Shown: positions 26,826 to 36,326 of the stretch, one piece after another | How the letters are laid out: each line of letters begins with the position of its first letter | How positions within the stretch are numbered: position 1 is the stretch's first letter | Assembly: GCF_000518645.1 (NCBI RefSeq) | Contig: NZ_KI912467.1 | Location: forward strand, 147,960-211,959 | Direction of reading: 5' to 3' | Length of the DNA stretch: 64,000 nucleotides | DNA from: Curvibacter gracilis ATCC BAA-807 | GTDB taxonomy: Bacteria; Pseudomonadota; Gammaproteobacteria; Burkholderiales; Burkholderiaceae_C | Position numbers and translations under genes: made by a program | The notes under the pieces: generated by a model | What the model saw: the letters and a program-made list of their open reading frames with translations, nothing else | The model's database searches: none | Told to the model about the DNA's origin: nothing

Positions 26826-28082
26826 GTGGCTCATCTGACCGGACTTTTCAAACGGGGTGCGTCCTTCTATCTGCGTGTCGTTCTGCCCGATGGGCACCCC
26901 TTGCGGGGCCAGTACCGCAATGGGTGCTGGGTCAAGTCTTTGGGCTGCCGAACCCATCGTGAAGCCGTGCGGGTTGGCACCATCAAGCGTGCCGAGGTCT
27001 TGGGAGGCCTGGTTCTGTCACAGGAACAGCCCCAGAACCGAGCCAATGCCCCCGTCTCACCAGACCCATCCAATACGCCGCCAGCCCAAGCCCAGGCCCA
27101 AAGCGACAGAAGGACCCTCAGAGCCGTTTTTGGACGCTGGAAGACCTCCGGCGCTACGCCCCGCTCCGAGGACTCCATAGCGGCCTACAGACGCGCCGTT
27201 GACCAGTTCGAGGGGCAACATCCAGGCAAGGAACTCAGCGACTTCAATGGCGACCTGGGGGACCAATACCGGGCATGGCTCCTGGAAAACTGCAACACCC
27301 CGAAGACAGCCCGCGACCGCCTCACGGCCATCAAGTCCCTGCTGAAGTACGCCACCGAGACCCTTGAGTGGCTGCCCAAGCAACCGTGGCGGGGGCTGGA
27401 CATCAAGGCGACCACCACGAACAAGCGCCGCCCGTGGTCTATAGCGGAACTGCAACTGTTCTTCGGCTCCCCCCTGTACCAACAAGGCGTTCTTCCCAAT
27501 CACCCCTATGCCGGTCAGCATGCTGCGTACTGGATCCCTCTCCTGGGCCTGTACTCGGGCGCCCGCCTGGGTGAGCTATGCCAGCTGCAGACCCAGGACG
27601 TTCAGACACTTGAAGGCATCCCTGTGCTGGTCCTGACCGACGAGGGCGAAGGCCAGAGCATCAAGAGCGAGGCAGGCCATCGCAGCGTCCCGATTCACAG
27701 CGAACTCATCCGCCTTGGGTTCCTGGACTACGTGGACTCAATCAGAAGTTCAGGCAAGGGATCGCTTTGGCCATCATTGAAACTACGCGATGGCAAACCG
27801 AGCGACTACTTCGGTCGCTGGTTCAAAGACCAGCGGCATTCTCTTGGCTTGGTGGAAGCACGACCTGATTTCCATTGCTTCAGGCACACCGTGAGGCCCT
27901 TGATGCGCCAGGCGGGGTTCTCGGAGGAGACCCAGGACAAGGTGACAGGACACAAGGCACATGGATCAGTGGGCACCATCGTCTATGGCCATTGGACGCT
28001 TCAGGAGATACAAGCAGCCGTGGAGGCAATCGTATACGCTGGACTCAACATCACACGACAAAAAAATGACAACCCCAAATAA
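26826..28082 (+). CDS. Tyrosine recombinase / integrase
   Basis: This protein of about 418 residues is a phage-type tyrosine integrase. The catalytic set is visible: Arg in YSGARLGELCQL, Lys in SIKSEAGHRSVPIH, His-x-x-Arg in HCFRHTVRP, His in VTGHKAHG and the nucleophile Tyr in TIVYGHWTL. A core-binding domain (about residues 95–190) precedes the catalytic domain, and a small N-terminal arm-type domain begins the protein. GTG at 26826 lies six bases after GGGGG; a TTG at 26820 is an alternative start. It directs integration at the adjacent 4.5S RNA gene, by location. Confidence 0.93.
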   Translation: MAHLTGLFKRGASFYLRVVLPDGHPLRGQYRNGCWVKSLGCRTHREAVRVGTIKRAEVLGGLVLSQEQPQNRANAPVSPDPSNTPPAQAQAQSDRRTLRAVFGRWKTSGATPRSEDSIAAYRRAVDQFEGQHPGKELSDFNGDLGDQYRAWLLENCNTPKTARDRLTAIKSLLKYATETLEWLPKQPWRGLDIKATTTNKRRPWSIAELQLFFGSPLYQQGVLPNHPYAGQHAAYWIPLLGLYSGARLGELCQLQTQDVQTLEGIPVLVLTDEGEGQSIKSEAGHRSVPIHSELIRLGFLDYVDSIRSSGKGSLWPSLKLRDGKPSDYFGRWFKDQRHSLGLVEARPDFHCFRHTVRPLMRQAGFSEETQDKVTGHKAHGSVGTIVYGHWTLQEIQAAVEAIVYAGLNITRQKNDNPK

Positions 28083-28093
28083 TCAATACCACA

Positions 28094-28432
28094 TTAACCA
28101 CCCGACATGCAGGCCACATAATAAAGTTTATATGCACCGTCAGGTGTTATCTTTGGCATATCCAAGTATGCAGTCTGCACTGCAGACTGTCCAATCTGCA
28201 TAATCCCAGCAAAGCTCGGAGTATCGCGAGCAGCACTCGAAATTCTCTTCAAAGCAGCATCATACGGAACCCCCGCATCCCGCCAAGTCGCGACTCCGCG
28301 CCCCAAATCAGCGATCATCTTGCAATAGGCCGGATCCTTGGCAGCAAAAGAGACCCCACAACCAGCAGACAAAATCAGAAGAATTGCCACCCTTACTAAC
28401 CGCCATGCGGGAAAACTGAATTGAAAATACAT
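28094..28432 (-). CDS. Small exported protein, unknown function
   Basis: This 112-residue protein starts with a signal peptide (MYFQFSFPAWRLVRVAILLI then LSAGCGVSFA). The mature part begins AKDPAYCKMIADL and contains two cysteines (one in AYCKM, one in VACMSGG) that could form a disulphide. GAGG lies five bases before the ATG at 28432. A perfect 9-bp inverted repeat, CAGTCTGCA and TGCAGACTG (28171–28189), lies within the coding region. Base composition is A/T-richer than the chromosome, as for the neighbouring GTPase. I do not recognise the family. Confidence 0.65.
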   Translation of the reverse strand: MYFQFSFPAWRLVRVAILLILSAGCGVSFAAKDPAYCKMIADLGRGVATWRDAGVPYDAALKRISSAARDTPSFAGIMQIGQSAVQTAYLDMPKITPDGAYKLYYVACMSGG

Positions 28433-28500
28433 ACCCACCTCAAACAAACAGAAAAACAAGATTTAAGCCAAATCAATCCACCATAGGACTCAGCCAACCA

Positions 28501-29394
28501 TCAAAGCCCGAAAATCTTAAAGACTGACTTTGCAGCCGCAACTACAAAAGGTGCGACGATTTTTTGAACCTTTGCAGCGATCGTGCCAATAATTATTTCA
28601 GAAGCACGTTCTTTAACTACATCCCAAGCATCGCCAGCCATTTCTTTCACGGCATCCCAAATTCCTTTTTCCGCACCAAATCTAGCCTCCGAACTCACCA
28701 CCACATCATTAGCCTCCCGTGTAATTGAATACTTTTTTTCATTAGGCAATACCTCCACAATCAAATCAACAAGACCAATGAGATTGTAGTTTTTACGATA
28801 TTTCCTCTCCTCGATTGCGACCGAAATTACCGAACCCACCCCTTTAAAAAGCCGCCATACATCATCTTGCTTTTTCAAAATATTTTCATACTGAGATCCA
28901 CTAGGCTCGAATTTCTTATAATCAAACTCAGCAGCGGGAGAAATCTTATCCACCTGCGTCAGGACAAATATCACTGGAGGTGCATTTTTTCGCCCCCCAA
29001 ACACAGCAGAATAGGCCTCTATTGCGGAGTGATAGTTTCTACTATCAGATTTAAGAACCCACAACACCAAGTCAATTTTGGGCAATAGTTTTTTATAAAG
29101 CTTTATATACTCAACCTGCCTACCAGGATCCTCCCCTACACCCGGGACATCCAAAAGTCGAATTCCGCCATAATCAGCATTATTCAATAAAAAATCTTGT
29201 GGCTCGCGAGTACAAGCCTCCACATCGCTTATTTCAGCAACATCTTTTCCAAAGATTGCATTACAAAGACTAGACTTGCCAGCCCCGGAATCCCCAAATA
29301 TGGCAACAGTCGGCACATAGTCTCGAAACTCTTGAACGCGCTCATTAATAGCATCAAGCAATTTCTGTTGCGAACGATTTTTTAAAGAAGCCAA
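28501..29394 (-). CDS. P-loop GTPase, YfjP/Era-like, with hydrophobic C terminus
   Basis: This 297-residue protein has GTPase motifs: G1 GDSGAGKSS (34–42), the G2 Thr in CTREPQ (62), G3 DVPGVGE (82–88) and a G4-like TQVDK near residue 150, where NKxD is usual. It resembles the YfjP/YkfA/YeeP GTPases of E. coli CP4-type prophages. The last 25 residues (KVQKIVAPFVVAAAKSVF) are amphipathic to hydrophobic and may bind membrane. Translation starts at TTG, five bases after GGGGG. The gene is A/T-rich, a sign of foreign origin. GTPases of this kind occur in prophage defence loci, but no defence activity is shown. Confidence 0.82.
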   Translation of the reverse strand: MASLKNRSQQKLLDAINERVQEFRDYVPTVAIFGDSGAGKSSLCNAIFGKDVAEISDVEACTREPQDFLLNNADYGGIRLLDVPGVGEDPGRQVEYIKLYKKLLPKIDLVLWVLKSDSRNYHSAIEAYSAVFGGRKNAPPVIFVLTQVDKISPAAEFDYKKFEPSGSQYENILKKQDDVWRLFKGVGSVISVAIEERKYRKNYNLIGLVDLIVEVLPNEKKYSITREANDVVVSSEARFGAEKGIWDAVKEMAGDAWDVVKERASEIIIGTIAAKVQKIVAPFVVAAAKSVFKIFGL

Positions 29395-29543
29395 GATACC
29401 CCCTGAAAATTAATAATTTAATCCAGCATCAAATGCTAACACCTTCCAAACACGGGGTCGGCCAACCGAATAAAATTTCATTACGAGCCTCTAACATTGT
29501 TTGACGTCGGGCAAACCCATGCCTGCACTGGTGAATGCATAGG

Positions 29544-29714
29544 TTCGCCAAGCCTCCGGTGCGGTGTATGACTTGCTTGCAGAACGAACCTATCTCCGCC
29601 CAAATGCACGGAGGCATTGTCTTTGCCAAGCCAGGTAAGCGAGGAATTTCCAACCACACGAAGGTTGGCGCAACAAGGCCCGCTCTTGGCGAACTCAGGT
29701 TCTGTGGCGCGCCA
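29544..29714. promoter_or_regulatory. Cluster of TGGCG-based inverted motifs before the primase gene
   Basis: Within the 404-bp non-coding interval 29395–29798 lie TTCGCCAAG (29544–29552) and its exact complement CTTGGCGAA (29685–29693). GTTGGCGCAAC (29664–29674) and the palindrome TGGCGCGCCA (29705–29714) lie nearby. All contain TGGCG or its complement. Their position directly ahead of a primase–helicase suggests iterons of a replication origin or an autoregulatory site. This is inference only. Confidence 0.4.
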
Positions 29715-29798
29715 AACTCAACTAAAAAATATGGTCTTGAGTGCCAACCTTCTCTTGATACCTTTCGGCCTTCTTCACCAACCCGAAAGGAATCACGC

Positions 29799-32000
29799 AT
29801 GGCAGTACCCCAACCTAAGACCCCGACACAACACAAAGACGCTGCAAACGACGCGGGCACAAAGACCACTGAGGTCAACTTCCTGGCATGCAGGACTGAC
29901 AAAGCTCCACAGAGCCAGAGCATGACGTGGAACGAACTGACCACCATGCTCCTGGCGCCCTGCCACCATGGCAGCCTGCCTCTGACTGAGTACCTGGCCG
30001 CTGATGCAGATACCAAGAAGGTGGAGAAGGACCACATGGGGTGGATGCCGGTCTCCCTGAAGAATCAAGCCGCTGGCAGGAACGCTGACAACATCAAAGC
30101 CGTCCACTACGTGGTCTTGGACTGCGACGGTGGCATCACCTTTGACCACGCCCAAGACCTCCTGGCGGGCTTCGAGGCCGTGATGCACACGTCGTACTCC
30201 CACACCCCTGACCAGCACAAGTTTCGTGTTGTGCTGCCCTTGAGCGCCCCCATCCCGTCCAACAAGCTCAGGTCGATGTGCCAACAGATGGACGCACTCC
30301 TCGGTGGCCACCTGGACAAGGCCTGCATGGAACCTGCGCGCTTCTTTTACCTGCCAGCCTGCCCGCCTGACGCCAAGCACTTGTTCAGGTCCGCGCGCCT
30401 CCACGGTGAGTACGTAGATCGAAAATTGGCTACGACGTCGCTGGCATCCATCCCCAGCGCTCCTGCAGCCACCGCGGCCACATCGGGCGCGGCAACGGGC
30501 GCCCTGACTCTTGTGGCTCCAACCGCCAGTGTGGGGTCTCGCAACACTCGTCTCACCCAATTGGTTGGCCAAGCTATTGCTCGCAACAAAGACCTCGATC
30601 TCGTGCTGCGACTCGCCCACCTCTGGAATAGCAAGCAACCGAGTCCCCTGCCAGAGAGAGAGGTCGAAACCACCGTCAAGAGCATCTTCAAAACTGCAGA
30701 GCGCAAGGCGCACATCAGCGAAACCGAGATCAGCAAGATCGTCGAGCAGATGAATCGCAAGTACGCGTTCCTGACCAAACCCTCCGTCATCATCAGCATC
30801 CAAGACAAGAAGCGCCAATCCAAGGAGATGATGCGGGACAGGTATGCCAATGCCATGGCCGTCGTTGGCGACGGCCTCAAAACCAAGAAGGTGAGCCACT
30901 TCCAGATTTGGAGTGAGTCACATGACCGGCGCGAACACATCGACCTCACCTTCCGCCCTGGTCAACCTGAGATCGTCGACAACCAGGTCAATCTGTGGAC
31001 TGGCTGGGGAGCAGAGCCGCGAGCCGGCAACATCCAGCCTTGGATTGACCTGCTTGACTACATGTTCGGGGCCGGCACAGCCGAACGGAAGTGGATGGAG
31101 CAATGGCTCGCCTATCCACTGCAACATCCAGGCACCAAGCTGACTTCAGCAGTCGTCCTTTGGAGTTCTCGCCAAGGCGTGGGCAAGTCGCTGCTCGGAG
31201 AAACTGTCAGTGCCTTGTATGGCGCACACGGCAAAACCATCACGGCTACAGAGCTTCACGACAAGTTCAACAATTGGGCCGAGGACGCGTTGTTTGTCCT
31301 GGGGGAAGAGAACTCAAGCGCCGATCGACGTGCAGACTCCAATCGTTTGAAACATCTCATTACCGGCGACACGATGTTCGTCGAGAGAAAGTACTTTGAC
31401 CGGACAGAGCGGCCGAACATGCTGAACTTCATGTTCACTTCGAACCACCCCAACGCTTTCTATCTGGAGGTTCATGACCGGCGCTTTTTCGTCTGGTCCA
31501 TTGACGCTCAACCCAGGGATCCGGCCTTCTACGAAGCCTATGCACAATGGAAGGACTCGCGTGCAGGCCAAAGTGCTTTGATGGACCACCTGTTGAGCTT
31601 GGACCTGTCGGGCTTTGACCCACATGGGCACGCTCCGCAGACAAAGGCAAAGGTCGAGATGATTGACCAGAGCAAGACAGAGTTGGAGCGTTGGGTTGCT
31701 GACGTCATCACAGACGACTTCATCGACAGCCAACTTGGCGGGGAGATCGTGTCCCTGAAAGACCTCCTGATTCATTTCCATAAGCATGAGGGCTCGACCA
31801 GGACGAGCGAAACTGCTCTCGGCAGGGCACTTCGCCGACTTATCCCCTACCAGATGCGCCGCATTTCCATTGGTCACGACCGCCCCAACCTGCTCGCCGT
31901 CCGCAACCTTGATGCCTGGCACGCCAAAGACAGCAAGGCTTGGGCAGAGGAGTACCGAGTTGTCAAACGGCATGCAATTGCGAGTGGCATGCTGCGCTGA
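29799..32000 (+). CDS. Primase–helicase (AEP-like N terminus, SF3-type helicase C terminus)
   Basis: This 733-residue protein probably starts replication of the element. The N-terminal part has a primase-like metal motif VVLDCDGG (D108, D110) followed by SYSHTPDQHKFRVVLPL, typical of archaeo-eukaryotic primase–polymerase relatives. The C-terminal part is a viral/plasmid-type helicase: Walker A RQGVGKSLL (about 459–466), an acidic strand ALFVLGEEN (about 495–504) and the NFMFTSN sensor (about 543). It ends with a winged-helix-like region. ATG at 29799 follows GAAAGGAA. An open frame continues 88 codons upstream but lacks family-like sequence. Such fused enzymes are typical of P4-like satellites and integrated plasmids. 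Confidence 0.85.
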   Translation: MAVPQPKTPTQHKDAANDAGTKTTEVNFLACRTDKAPQSQSMTWNELTTMLLAPCHHGSLPLTEYLAADADTKKVEKDHMGWMPVSLKNQAAGRNADNIKAVHYVVLDCDGGITFDHAQDLLAGFEAVMHTSYSHTPDQHKFRVVLPLSAPIPSNKLRSMCQQMDALLGGHLDKACMEPARFFYLPACPPDAKHLFRSARLHGEYVDRKLATTSLASIPSAPAATAATSGAATGALTLVAPTASVGSRNTRLTQLVGQAIARNKDLDLVLRLAHLWNSKQPSPLPEREVETTVKSIFKTAERKAHISETEISKIVEQMNRKYAFLTKPSVIISIQDKKRQSKEMMRDRYANAMAVVGDGLKTKKVSHFQIWSESHDRREHIDLTFRPGQPEIVDNQVNLWTGWGAEPRAGNIQPWIDLLDYMFGAGTAERKWMEQWLAYPLQHPGTKLTSAVVLWSSRQGVGKSLLGETVSALYGAHGKTITATELHDKFNNWAEDALFVLGEENSSADRRADSNRLKHLITGDTMFVERKYFDRTERPNMLNFMFTSNHPNAFYLEVHDRRFFVWSIDAQPRDPAFYEAYAQWKDSRAGQSALMDHLLSLDLSGFDPHGHAPQTKAKVEMIDQSKTELERWVADVITDDFIDSQLGGEIVSLKDLLIHFHKHEGSTRTSETALGRALRRLIPYQMRRISIGHDRPNLLAVRNLDAWHAKDSKAWAEEYRVVKRHAIASGMLR

Positions 32001-32105
32001 CGGTCTTTGCCTTCGACAGGCCTGACGCATAGGGTTGGGAGAAGAGATTCAGAAGCGCCCAACCAACCTGATGAATGTTGAGGCCTCACACCAGGAGTTG
32101 GCGGG

Positions 32106-32221
32106 GTGGTGGGGTGACATGGTTGTTTTTCCGAAGTTATCTGTATCAATTTCGACCAACAATACAGTCTTAACTTCTCTGAACTTTTCAAAACAACTAT
32201 GGCACCATGCCACCCCACCAC
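32106..32221. repeat. Long inverted repeat around an A/T-rich core
   Basis: The arm at 32106–32122 is complementary to the arm at 32205–32221 at 16 of 17 positions, with an 82-bp interval. Weaker complementarity continues inward (GTTGTTTT against AAAACAAC). It lies just after the primase–helicase stop and before a small gene. It could be a replication origin, an RNA structure or the remains of a tiny transposable unit. Confidence 0.6.
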
Positions 32222-32253
32222 ACCCTTGGTGGGGGCAAGAGTCCTGCATACCG

Positions 32254-32553
32254 ATGACTGGAAAGACAAATCAAAGCAACCGCCCTCTCGTCCCCTTTGC
32301 CAAGGATGGCTCGTACTTCCACCCCGACCTGAAGGATCTTAGGCCGATAGCGCAGAACTATTGGCTAGGCAGCAAGGAATCGCCCGAGTACTACTCCAAC
32401 TTTGAAGAGGCCCTGTTTCGTTTGTCACAAATGAAAACGGCATCTTGGAGGAGACCTGATGCGGAAGGCAGGTGGAATCTAGTCTACGCAGTTCGCTGGG
32501 CTCCGATGCCACTGCTTCCCCACGAAGAAGCAGAGTCATCCGGGCCACGTTGA
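32254..32553 (+). CDS. Hypothetical protein, 99 aa
   Basis: This soluble 99-residue protein is rich in Trp, Tyr and Pro, for example QNYWLGSKE, SPEYYSNFEEAL, MKTASWRRP and WNLVYAVRWAPMPLLP. The aromatic pattern and conserved-looking spacing suggest a folded small domain. The ATG at 32254 gives a compact protein; the frame is open a further 219 bp upstream, but that stretch holds the long inverted repeat and is unlikely to be coding. The family is not recognised. Confidence 0.5.
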   Translation: MTGKTNQSNRPLVPFAKDGSYFHPDLKDLRPIAQNYWLGSKESPEYYSNFEEALFRLSQMKTASWRRPDAEGRWNLVYAVRWAPMPLLPHEEAESSGPR

Positions 32554-32677
32554 CCGAAATATAAGGATCCTCGGGAAATTTCTCGGATTGAGGACTCGAC
32601 CACCCCCAACGTCCACGGATCCTTCTAGGACTTCGATAGTTTCGACGCCCACGAAACAAAAGGCCGGATTTACCTAT

Positions 32678-32710
32678 GCTCAGGCTATAGAAAACGAAAC
32701 TATAGTGAGC
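32678..32710. terminator. Hairpin downstream of hsdR
   Basis: GCTCA (32678–32682) and CTATAG (32685–32690) pair with CTATAG (32700–32705) and TGAGC (32706–32710), leaving a GG bulge and a 9-base loop. It lies about 60 bp after the hsdR stop and could end hsdR or the opposite small gene. There is no strong T tract. Confidence 0.4.
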
Positions 32711-32768
32711 CGGAGATCCAGGTCATAAGACCAGCTCAACCAAGCCTCATTCCCGAGTTCAACCCCGC

Positions 32769-35700
32769 TCACTCCCCCCAAGCCTCCCCAAATGCCTGCG
32801 CCTGTTCCAGCACCAGCTCGACAGCGGCCTCTTGCTGATCCGGCGGGTATTTGTACTTGCGCAGAATGCGCTTGACCATCAAACGCAGCTTGGCCCGCAC
32901 GCTTTCACGCTGTGACCAGTCCACAGTCAGGTTCTGACGCAGGTTCTCGGTCAGCTCATGGGCGATCTTCTTGAGGGTTTCGTCGGTCAGTTCTTTGACG
33001 GCGGATTCGTTGTTGACCAGGGCGTCGTAGAACTTCACTTCGTCGTCTGACAGCCCCAGCAGCTCACCCCGGCTTGCCTGCTCGCGGAACTTCTTGGCCA
33101 TCTCGACCAGCTCTTCCATGACCTGGGCGGTTTCGATGGAGCGGTTTTGGTAGCGCTTGATGACGTTGCCCAGCATTTCAGAGAACTTCTTCTCCTGCAC
33201 CACGTTGCTGCCGAACCGGCTCTTGATCTCGCCTTCGAGCAAGCGCTCCAGCAGTTCCACCGCCAGGTTCTTCTCGGGCAGGTTCTTCACCTGGACCAGG
33301 AACTCGTCGTCCAACAAGCCGATGTTGGGCTTGTCCAGACCCACGGCGTCGAAGATGTCCACCACCTGGTCTGACACCACGGCGTTGCTGATGATCTGGC
33401 GGATGGCGGCGTCTCGCTGCTCGTCGGTACGCTTCTGGGCCGTGATATCGCGCTTGGTCAGGATCACCTTCACGGCCTGCATGAAGGCGACCTCCTCGCG
33501 AACCAGCTTGGCCTCGTCCAGGGTGCAACACAGCGAGAAGGCCTGGCTCAGTGCCAGGGTGACATCGGCAAAGCGGCGCTTGCCGTCCTTGCCGGCCTCC
33601 TCTTTGAGCCCCAGAACGTGGTTGGCGGCCCAGGCCAGGGTCTGGTGGCCCCCGGTCAAGAAATCGCTGTAGTCGCAGCCATGCAGCATGGCCCGCAGCA
33701 CGTCGAGCTTCTCCATCAGCACGCTGTAGGCCTCATGGGCGTCCACCGTGGGGCTGCCCCGGCCCTTGCTGGCGGTGTATTCCTTCATGGCGGCTTTCAG
33801 CTCGTTGCCGATGCCGATGTAGTCCACCACCAGGCCGCCTTGCTTGCCCTTGAACACCCGGTTGACCCGGGCAATGGCCTGCATCAGGTTGTGGCCGCGC
33901 ATGGGCTTGTCCACGTACAGCGTGTGAACGCAGGGGGCGTCAAAGCCGGTCAGCCACATGTCGCGCACGATCACCAAGCGCAGCGGGTCTTGCGGGTCTT
34001 TGAAGCGCTTCTCCAGCCGTTTCTTGACCCGGCCATCGTAGATGTGCGGGCGCAGCAAGGCCTTGTCGCTGGCCGAGCCGGTCATCACGATCTTGATGGC
34101 GCCCTTCTCCGGGTCGTCATCGTGCCAGTCGGGCCGCAGCTTGATGATCTCGTTGTAGAGGTGGACGCAGATCTCGCGGCTCATGGCCACGACCATGGCC
34201 TTGCCGGTCTGGGCCTGGTTGCGCTCCTCGAAGTGCTGCACCAGATCGGCCGCCACGCGGGCCACACGGGGTTCGGCGCCCACAATCTTCTCCAGGGCGG
34301 CCCAGCGGCTTTTGAGCTTGGCCTGGGTGCTTTCTTCTTCGTCCTCGGCCAGCTCGTCCACCTCGTCGTCGATGGCGGGCAGCTCGTCTTCTTTGAGGCG
34401 CAGCTTGGCCAGGCGCGACTCGTAGTAGATGGCCACGGTGGCGCCATCTTCCTTGGCCTGCTGCATGTCGTAGACGTGGATGTAGTCGCCGAACACCGCC
34501 CGGGTATCGTGGTCGGCGCTGCTGACGGGCGTGCCGGTAAAGCCCACAAAGGTGGCGTTGGGCAGGGCATCCCGCAGGTGCTGGGCGTAGCCCGCCTGGT
34601 AGCGCGTCACCTCGTACTTGCCGGGGTCCAATTCAGCCTGCAAAGCGGCCGGAACGCCGTCGCCCGTGGCCAGGCCTGTCAGGCCTGCCGAGCGCTTTTT
34701 GATGGTCTTGAGCTTGGCTTCAAAGCCGTATTGGGTGCGGTGGGCCTCATCGGCAATCACCACGATGTTGCTGCGCTCCGACAGCACCGGGAAGGTGTCT
34801 TCATCCTCCCCCGGCATGAACTTCTGGATGGTGGCGAAGATGATGCCGCCCGAAGGGCGGTTGTCCAGCTTGGCACGCAAGTCGGGCCGCGTGAGGACTT
34901 GCACCGGTTGCTCACGCAACAGGTCTTGCGCCAGGCTGAACACGCCGAAGAGCTGGCCGTCCAGGTCATTGCGGTCGGTGATCACCACGATGGTCGGGTT
35001 CTCCATGGCCGGCTCTTGCATCACCCGCGCAGCAAAGCAGGTCATGGTGATGCTCTTGCCGCTGCCCTGGGTGTGCCACACCACGCCACCCTTGCGCGAG
35101 GCCCCGGGGCGCGATGCCGTCACCACCTGCTGGATGGCCGCACGCACGGCATGGAACTGGTGGTAGCCCGCGATCTTCTTGACCAGGGTGCCGTCATCCT
35201 CAAACAGCACAAAGAAGCGGATGTAGTCCAGCAGGTACTGGGGGGCCAGCACACCGCGCACCAGCGTCTGCAACTCCTGGAAGGTGCCCAGCGGGTCCAG
35301 CGTCACGCCGTCGATGGTGCGCCAAGCCATGAAGCGCTCGGCATCGGCCGAGAGCGAGCCCATCAAGGCCTCGGTGCCGTCGGAGATGACCAGCACCTCG
35401 TTGTACTGAAAGACGTCCGGAATCTGCTCTTTGTAGGTCTGGATCTGGTCAAAGGCCTTCCAGATGTTGGCGTTCTCGTCGGCGGGGTTCTTCAGCTCCA
35501 GCAAAACCAGAGGCAGACCATTGACGAACAGGATGATGTCGGGGCGCCGCGGCCTCTTGTCGCCCTTGATCGTGAACTGGTTGACCGCCCACCACTCGTT
35601 CTTCTCAGGCTGCGCCCAATCAACCAGGCGCACAAAGTCGCCGCGGGTCTCGCCGTCCTTCTGGTACTGCACCGGCACGCCGCCCACCAAGAGCTTGTGA

Positions 35701-35957
35701 AAGGCCCGGTTGGCCGACAGCAAGGCCGGGATGCCCAGGTCTTGCACCAGCTTCAAAGCGTCCTCTCGGGCCGCAGCGGGGATGTTGGGGTTCAGGCGGG
35801 CTATGGCCTCGCGCAGGCGAAGAGGCAGCAAGACCTGGCGGTAGTCGGAGCGTTCGGGCGAGGCTCCGTCAAATGCGATGTCGGGGCCGTAGCGGTGGGT
35901 GTAGCCCACGCCTTGCAGCCAGGCCAGTGTTTCTTGTTCAAGTTGGTCTTCGGTCAT
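32769..35957 (-). CDS. hsdR: Type I restriction endonuclease subunit R
   Basis: This 1062-residue protein is the translocating and cleaving subunit of a type I restriction–modification enzyme. The N-terminal nuclease domain shows the PD-(D/E)xK pattern [20 protein letters not shown]. The SF2 helicase motor has Walker [12 protein letters not shown], the DEAH box [12 protein letters not shown], motif [12 protein letters not shown] and motif [16 protein letters not shown]. The C-terminal helical part probably contacts HsdM. The ATG at 35957 follows GGGAGAGG. It is separated from fic by a terminator and about 330 bp, so it should have its own promoter. Confidence 0.96.
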   Translation of the reverse strand: MTEDQLEQETLAWLQGVGYTHRYGPDIAFDGASPERSDYRQVLLPLRLREAIARLNPNIPAAAREDALKLVQDLGIPALLSANRAFHKLLVGGVPVQYQKDGETRGDFVRLVDWAQPEKNEWWAVNQFTIKGDKRPRRPDIILFVNGLPLVLLELKNPADENANIWKAFDQIQTYKEQIPDVFQYNEVLVISDGTEALMGSLSADAERFMAWRTIDGVTLDPLGTFQELQTLVRGVLAPQYLLDYIRFFVLFEDDGTLVKKIAGYHQFHAVRAAIQQVVTASRPGASRKGGVVWHTQGSGKSITMTCFAARVMQEPAMENPTIVVITDRNDLDGQLFGVFSLAQDLLREQPVQVLTRPDLRAKLDNRPSGGIIFATIQKFMPGEDEDTFPVLSERSNIVVIADEAHRTQYGFEAKLKTIKKRSAGLTGLATGDGVPAALQAELDPGKYEVTRYQAGYAQHLRDALPNATFVGFTGTPVSSADHDTRAVFGDYIHVYDMQQAKEDGATVAIYYESRLAKLRLKEDELPAIDDEVDELAEDEEESTQAKLKSRWAALEKIVGAEPRVARVAADLVQHFEERNQAQTGKAMVVAMSREICVHLYNEIIKLRPDWHDDDPEKGAIKIVMTGSASDKALLRPHIYDGRVKKRLEKRFKDPQDPLRLVIVRDMWLTGFDAPCVHTLYVDKPMRGHNLMQAIARVNRVFKGKQGGLVVDYIGIGNELKAAMKEYTASKGRGSPTVDAHEAYSVLMEKLDVLRAMLHGCDYSDFLTGGHQTLAWAANHVLGLKEEAGKDGKRRFADVTLALSQAFSLCCTLDEAKLVREEVAFMQAVKVILTKRDITAQKRTDEQRDAAIRQIISNAVVSDQVVDIFDAVGLDKPNIGLLDDEFLVQVKNLPEKNLAVELLERLLEGEIKSRFGSNVVQEKKFSEMLGNVIKRYQNRSIETAQVMEELVEMAKKFREQASRGELLGLSDDEVKFYDALVNNESAVKELTDETLKKIAHELTENLRQNLTVDWSQRESVRAKLRLMVKRILRKYKYPPDQQEAAVELVLEQAQAFGEAWGE

Positions 35958-36288
35958 GCCTCTCCCTGATGTGTATAGAAATGCGGCCTTTTTTAGACAT
36001 GTCATGGTTGACGCGCATACATTTCGGCGTTTTCTTGCTACGTGCCCGTCGAGCCACCAAAGCGTTTAACAAAGTGTTTAACAGAAATCGTAACAACCCC
36101 TTGATTTCAATGAGTTTTTCCTCAAACACCGGTCCAGCATGAAGTTTGCTAAACGCTCATTTCAAGGTGCAGGAAGGCTTTCCTCGCGCCACTTGCTTGA
36201 CCACGAAGCCATCGTCGCAGCTCCGTTGAGCCTCCGCACTCATGTCGACGGCATCGACACTTAGGGAGAACATGTTTATTTTTTCGAG
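35958..36288. other. Non-coding interval ahead of hsdR
   Basis: This 331-bp stretch should hold the hsdR promoter. Two direct copies of GTTTAACA (starting near 36064 and 36077, spaced about one helical turn) are a possible operator. A 63-codon minus-strand frame (36129–35938) overlaps the hsdR start and has no supporting evidence. Copies of TCGACAC near 36255 and 36295 echo the stem of the adjacent terminator. Confidence 0.4.
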
Positions 36289-36320
36289 AAAAATCGACAC
36301 GTTCTGAGGACGTGTCGATT
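36289..36320 (-). terminator. Rho-independent terminator after hsdM–hsdS–fic
   Basis: On the minus strand AATCGACACG (36320–36311), a 9-base loop, and CGTGTCGATT (36301–36292) form a perfect 10-bp stem followed by a T run (36293–36289). It begins 7 bp after the fic stop codon and separates the modification–Fic operon from hsdR. Confidence 0.9.
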
Positions 36321-36326
36321 CCATCG

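Noticed and set aside
29429-30037. 202-codon minus-strand frame overlapping the primase–helicase start
   Set aside because: It has no family resemblance and overlaps the real ribosome site and first codons of the primase–helicase.
33618-35969. 783-codon frame on the plus strand
   Set aside because: It lies entirely opposite hsdR, whose motifs are complete; the open frame is a product of GC-rich codon use.
35938-36129. 63-codon minus-strand frame before hsdR
   Set aside because: It overlaps the hsdR start and lacks a ribosome-binding site or recognisable sequence; left as possible promoter DNA.
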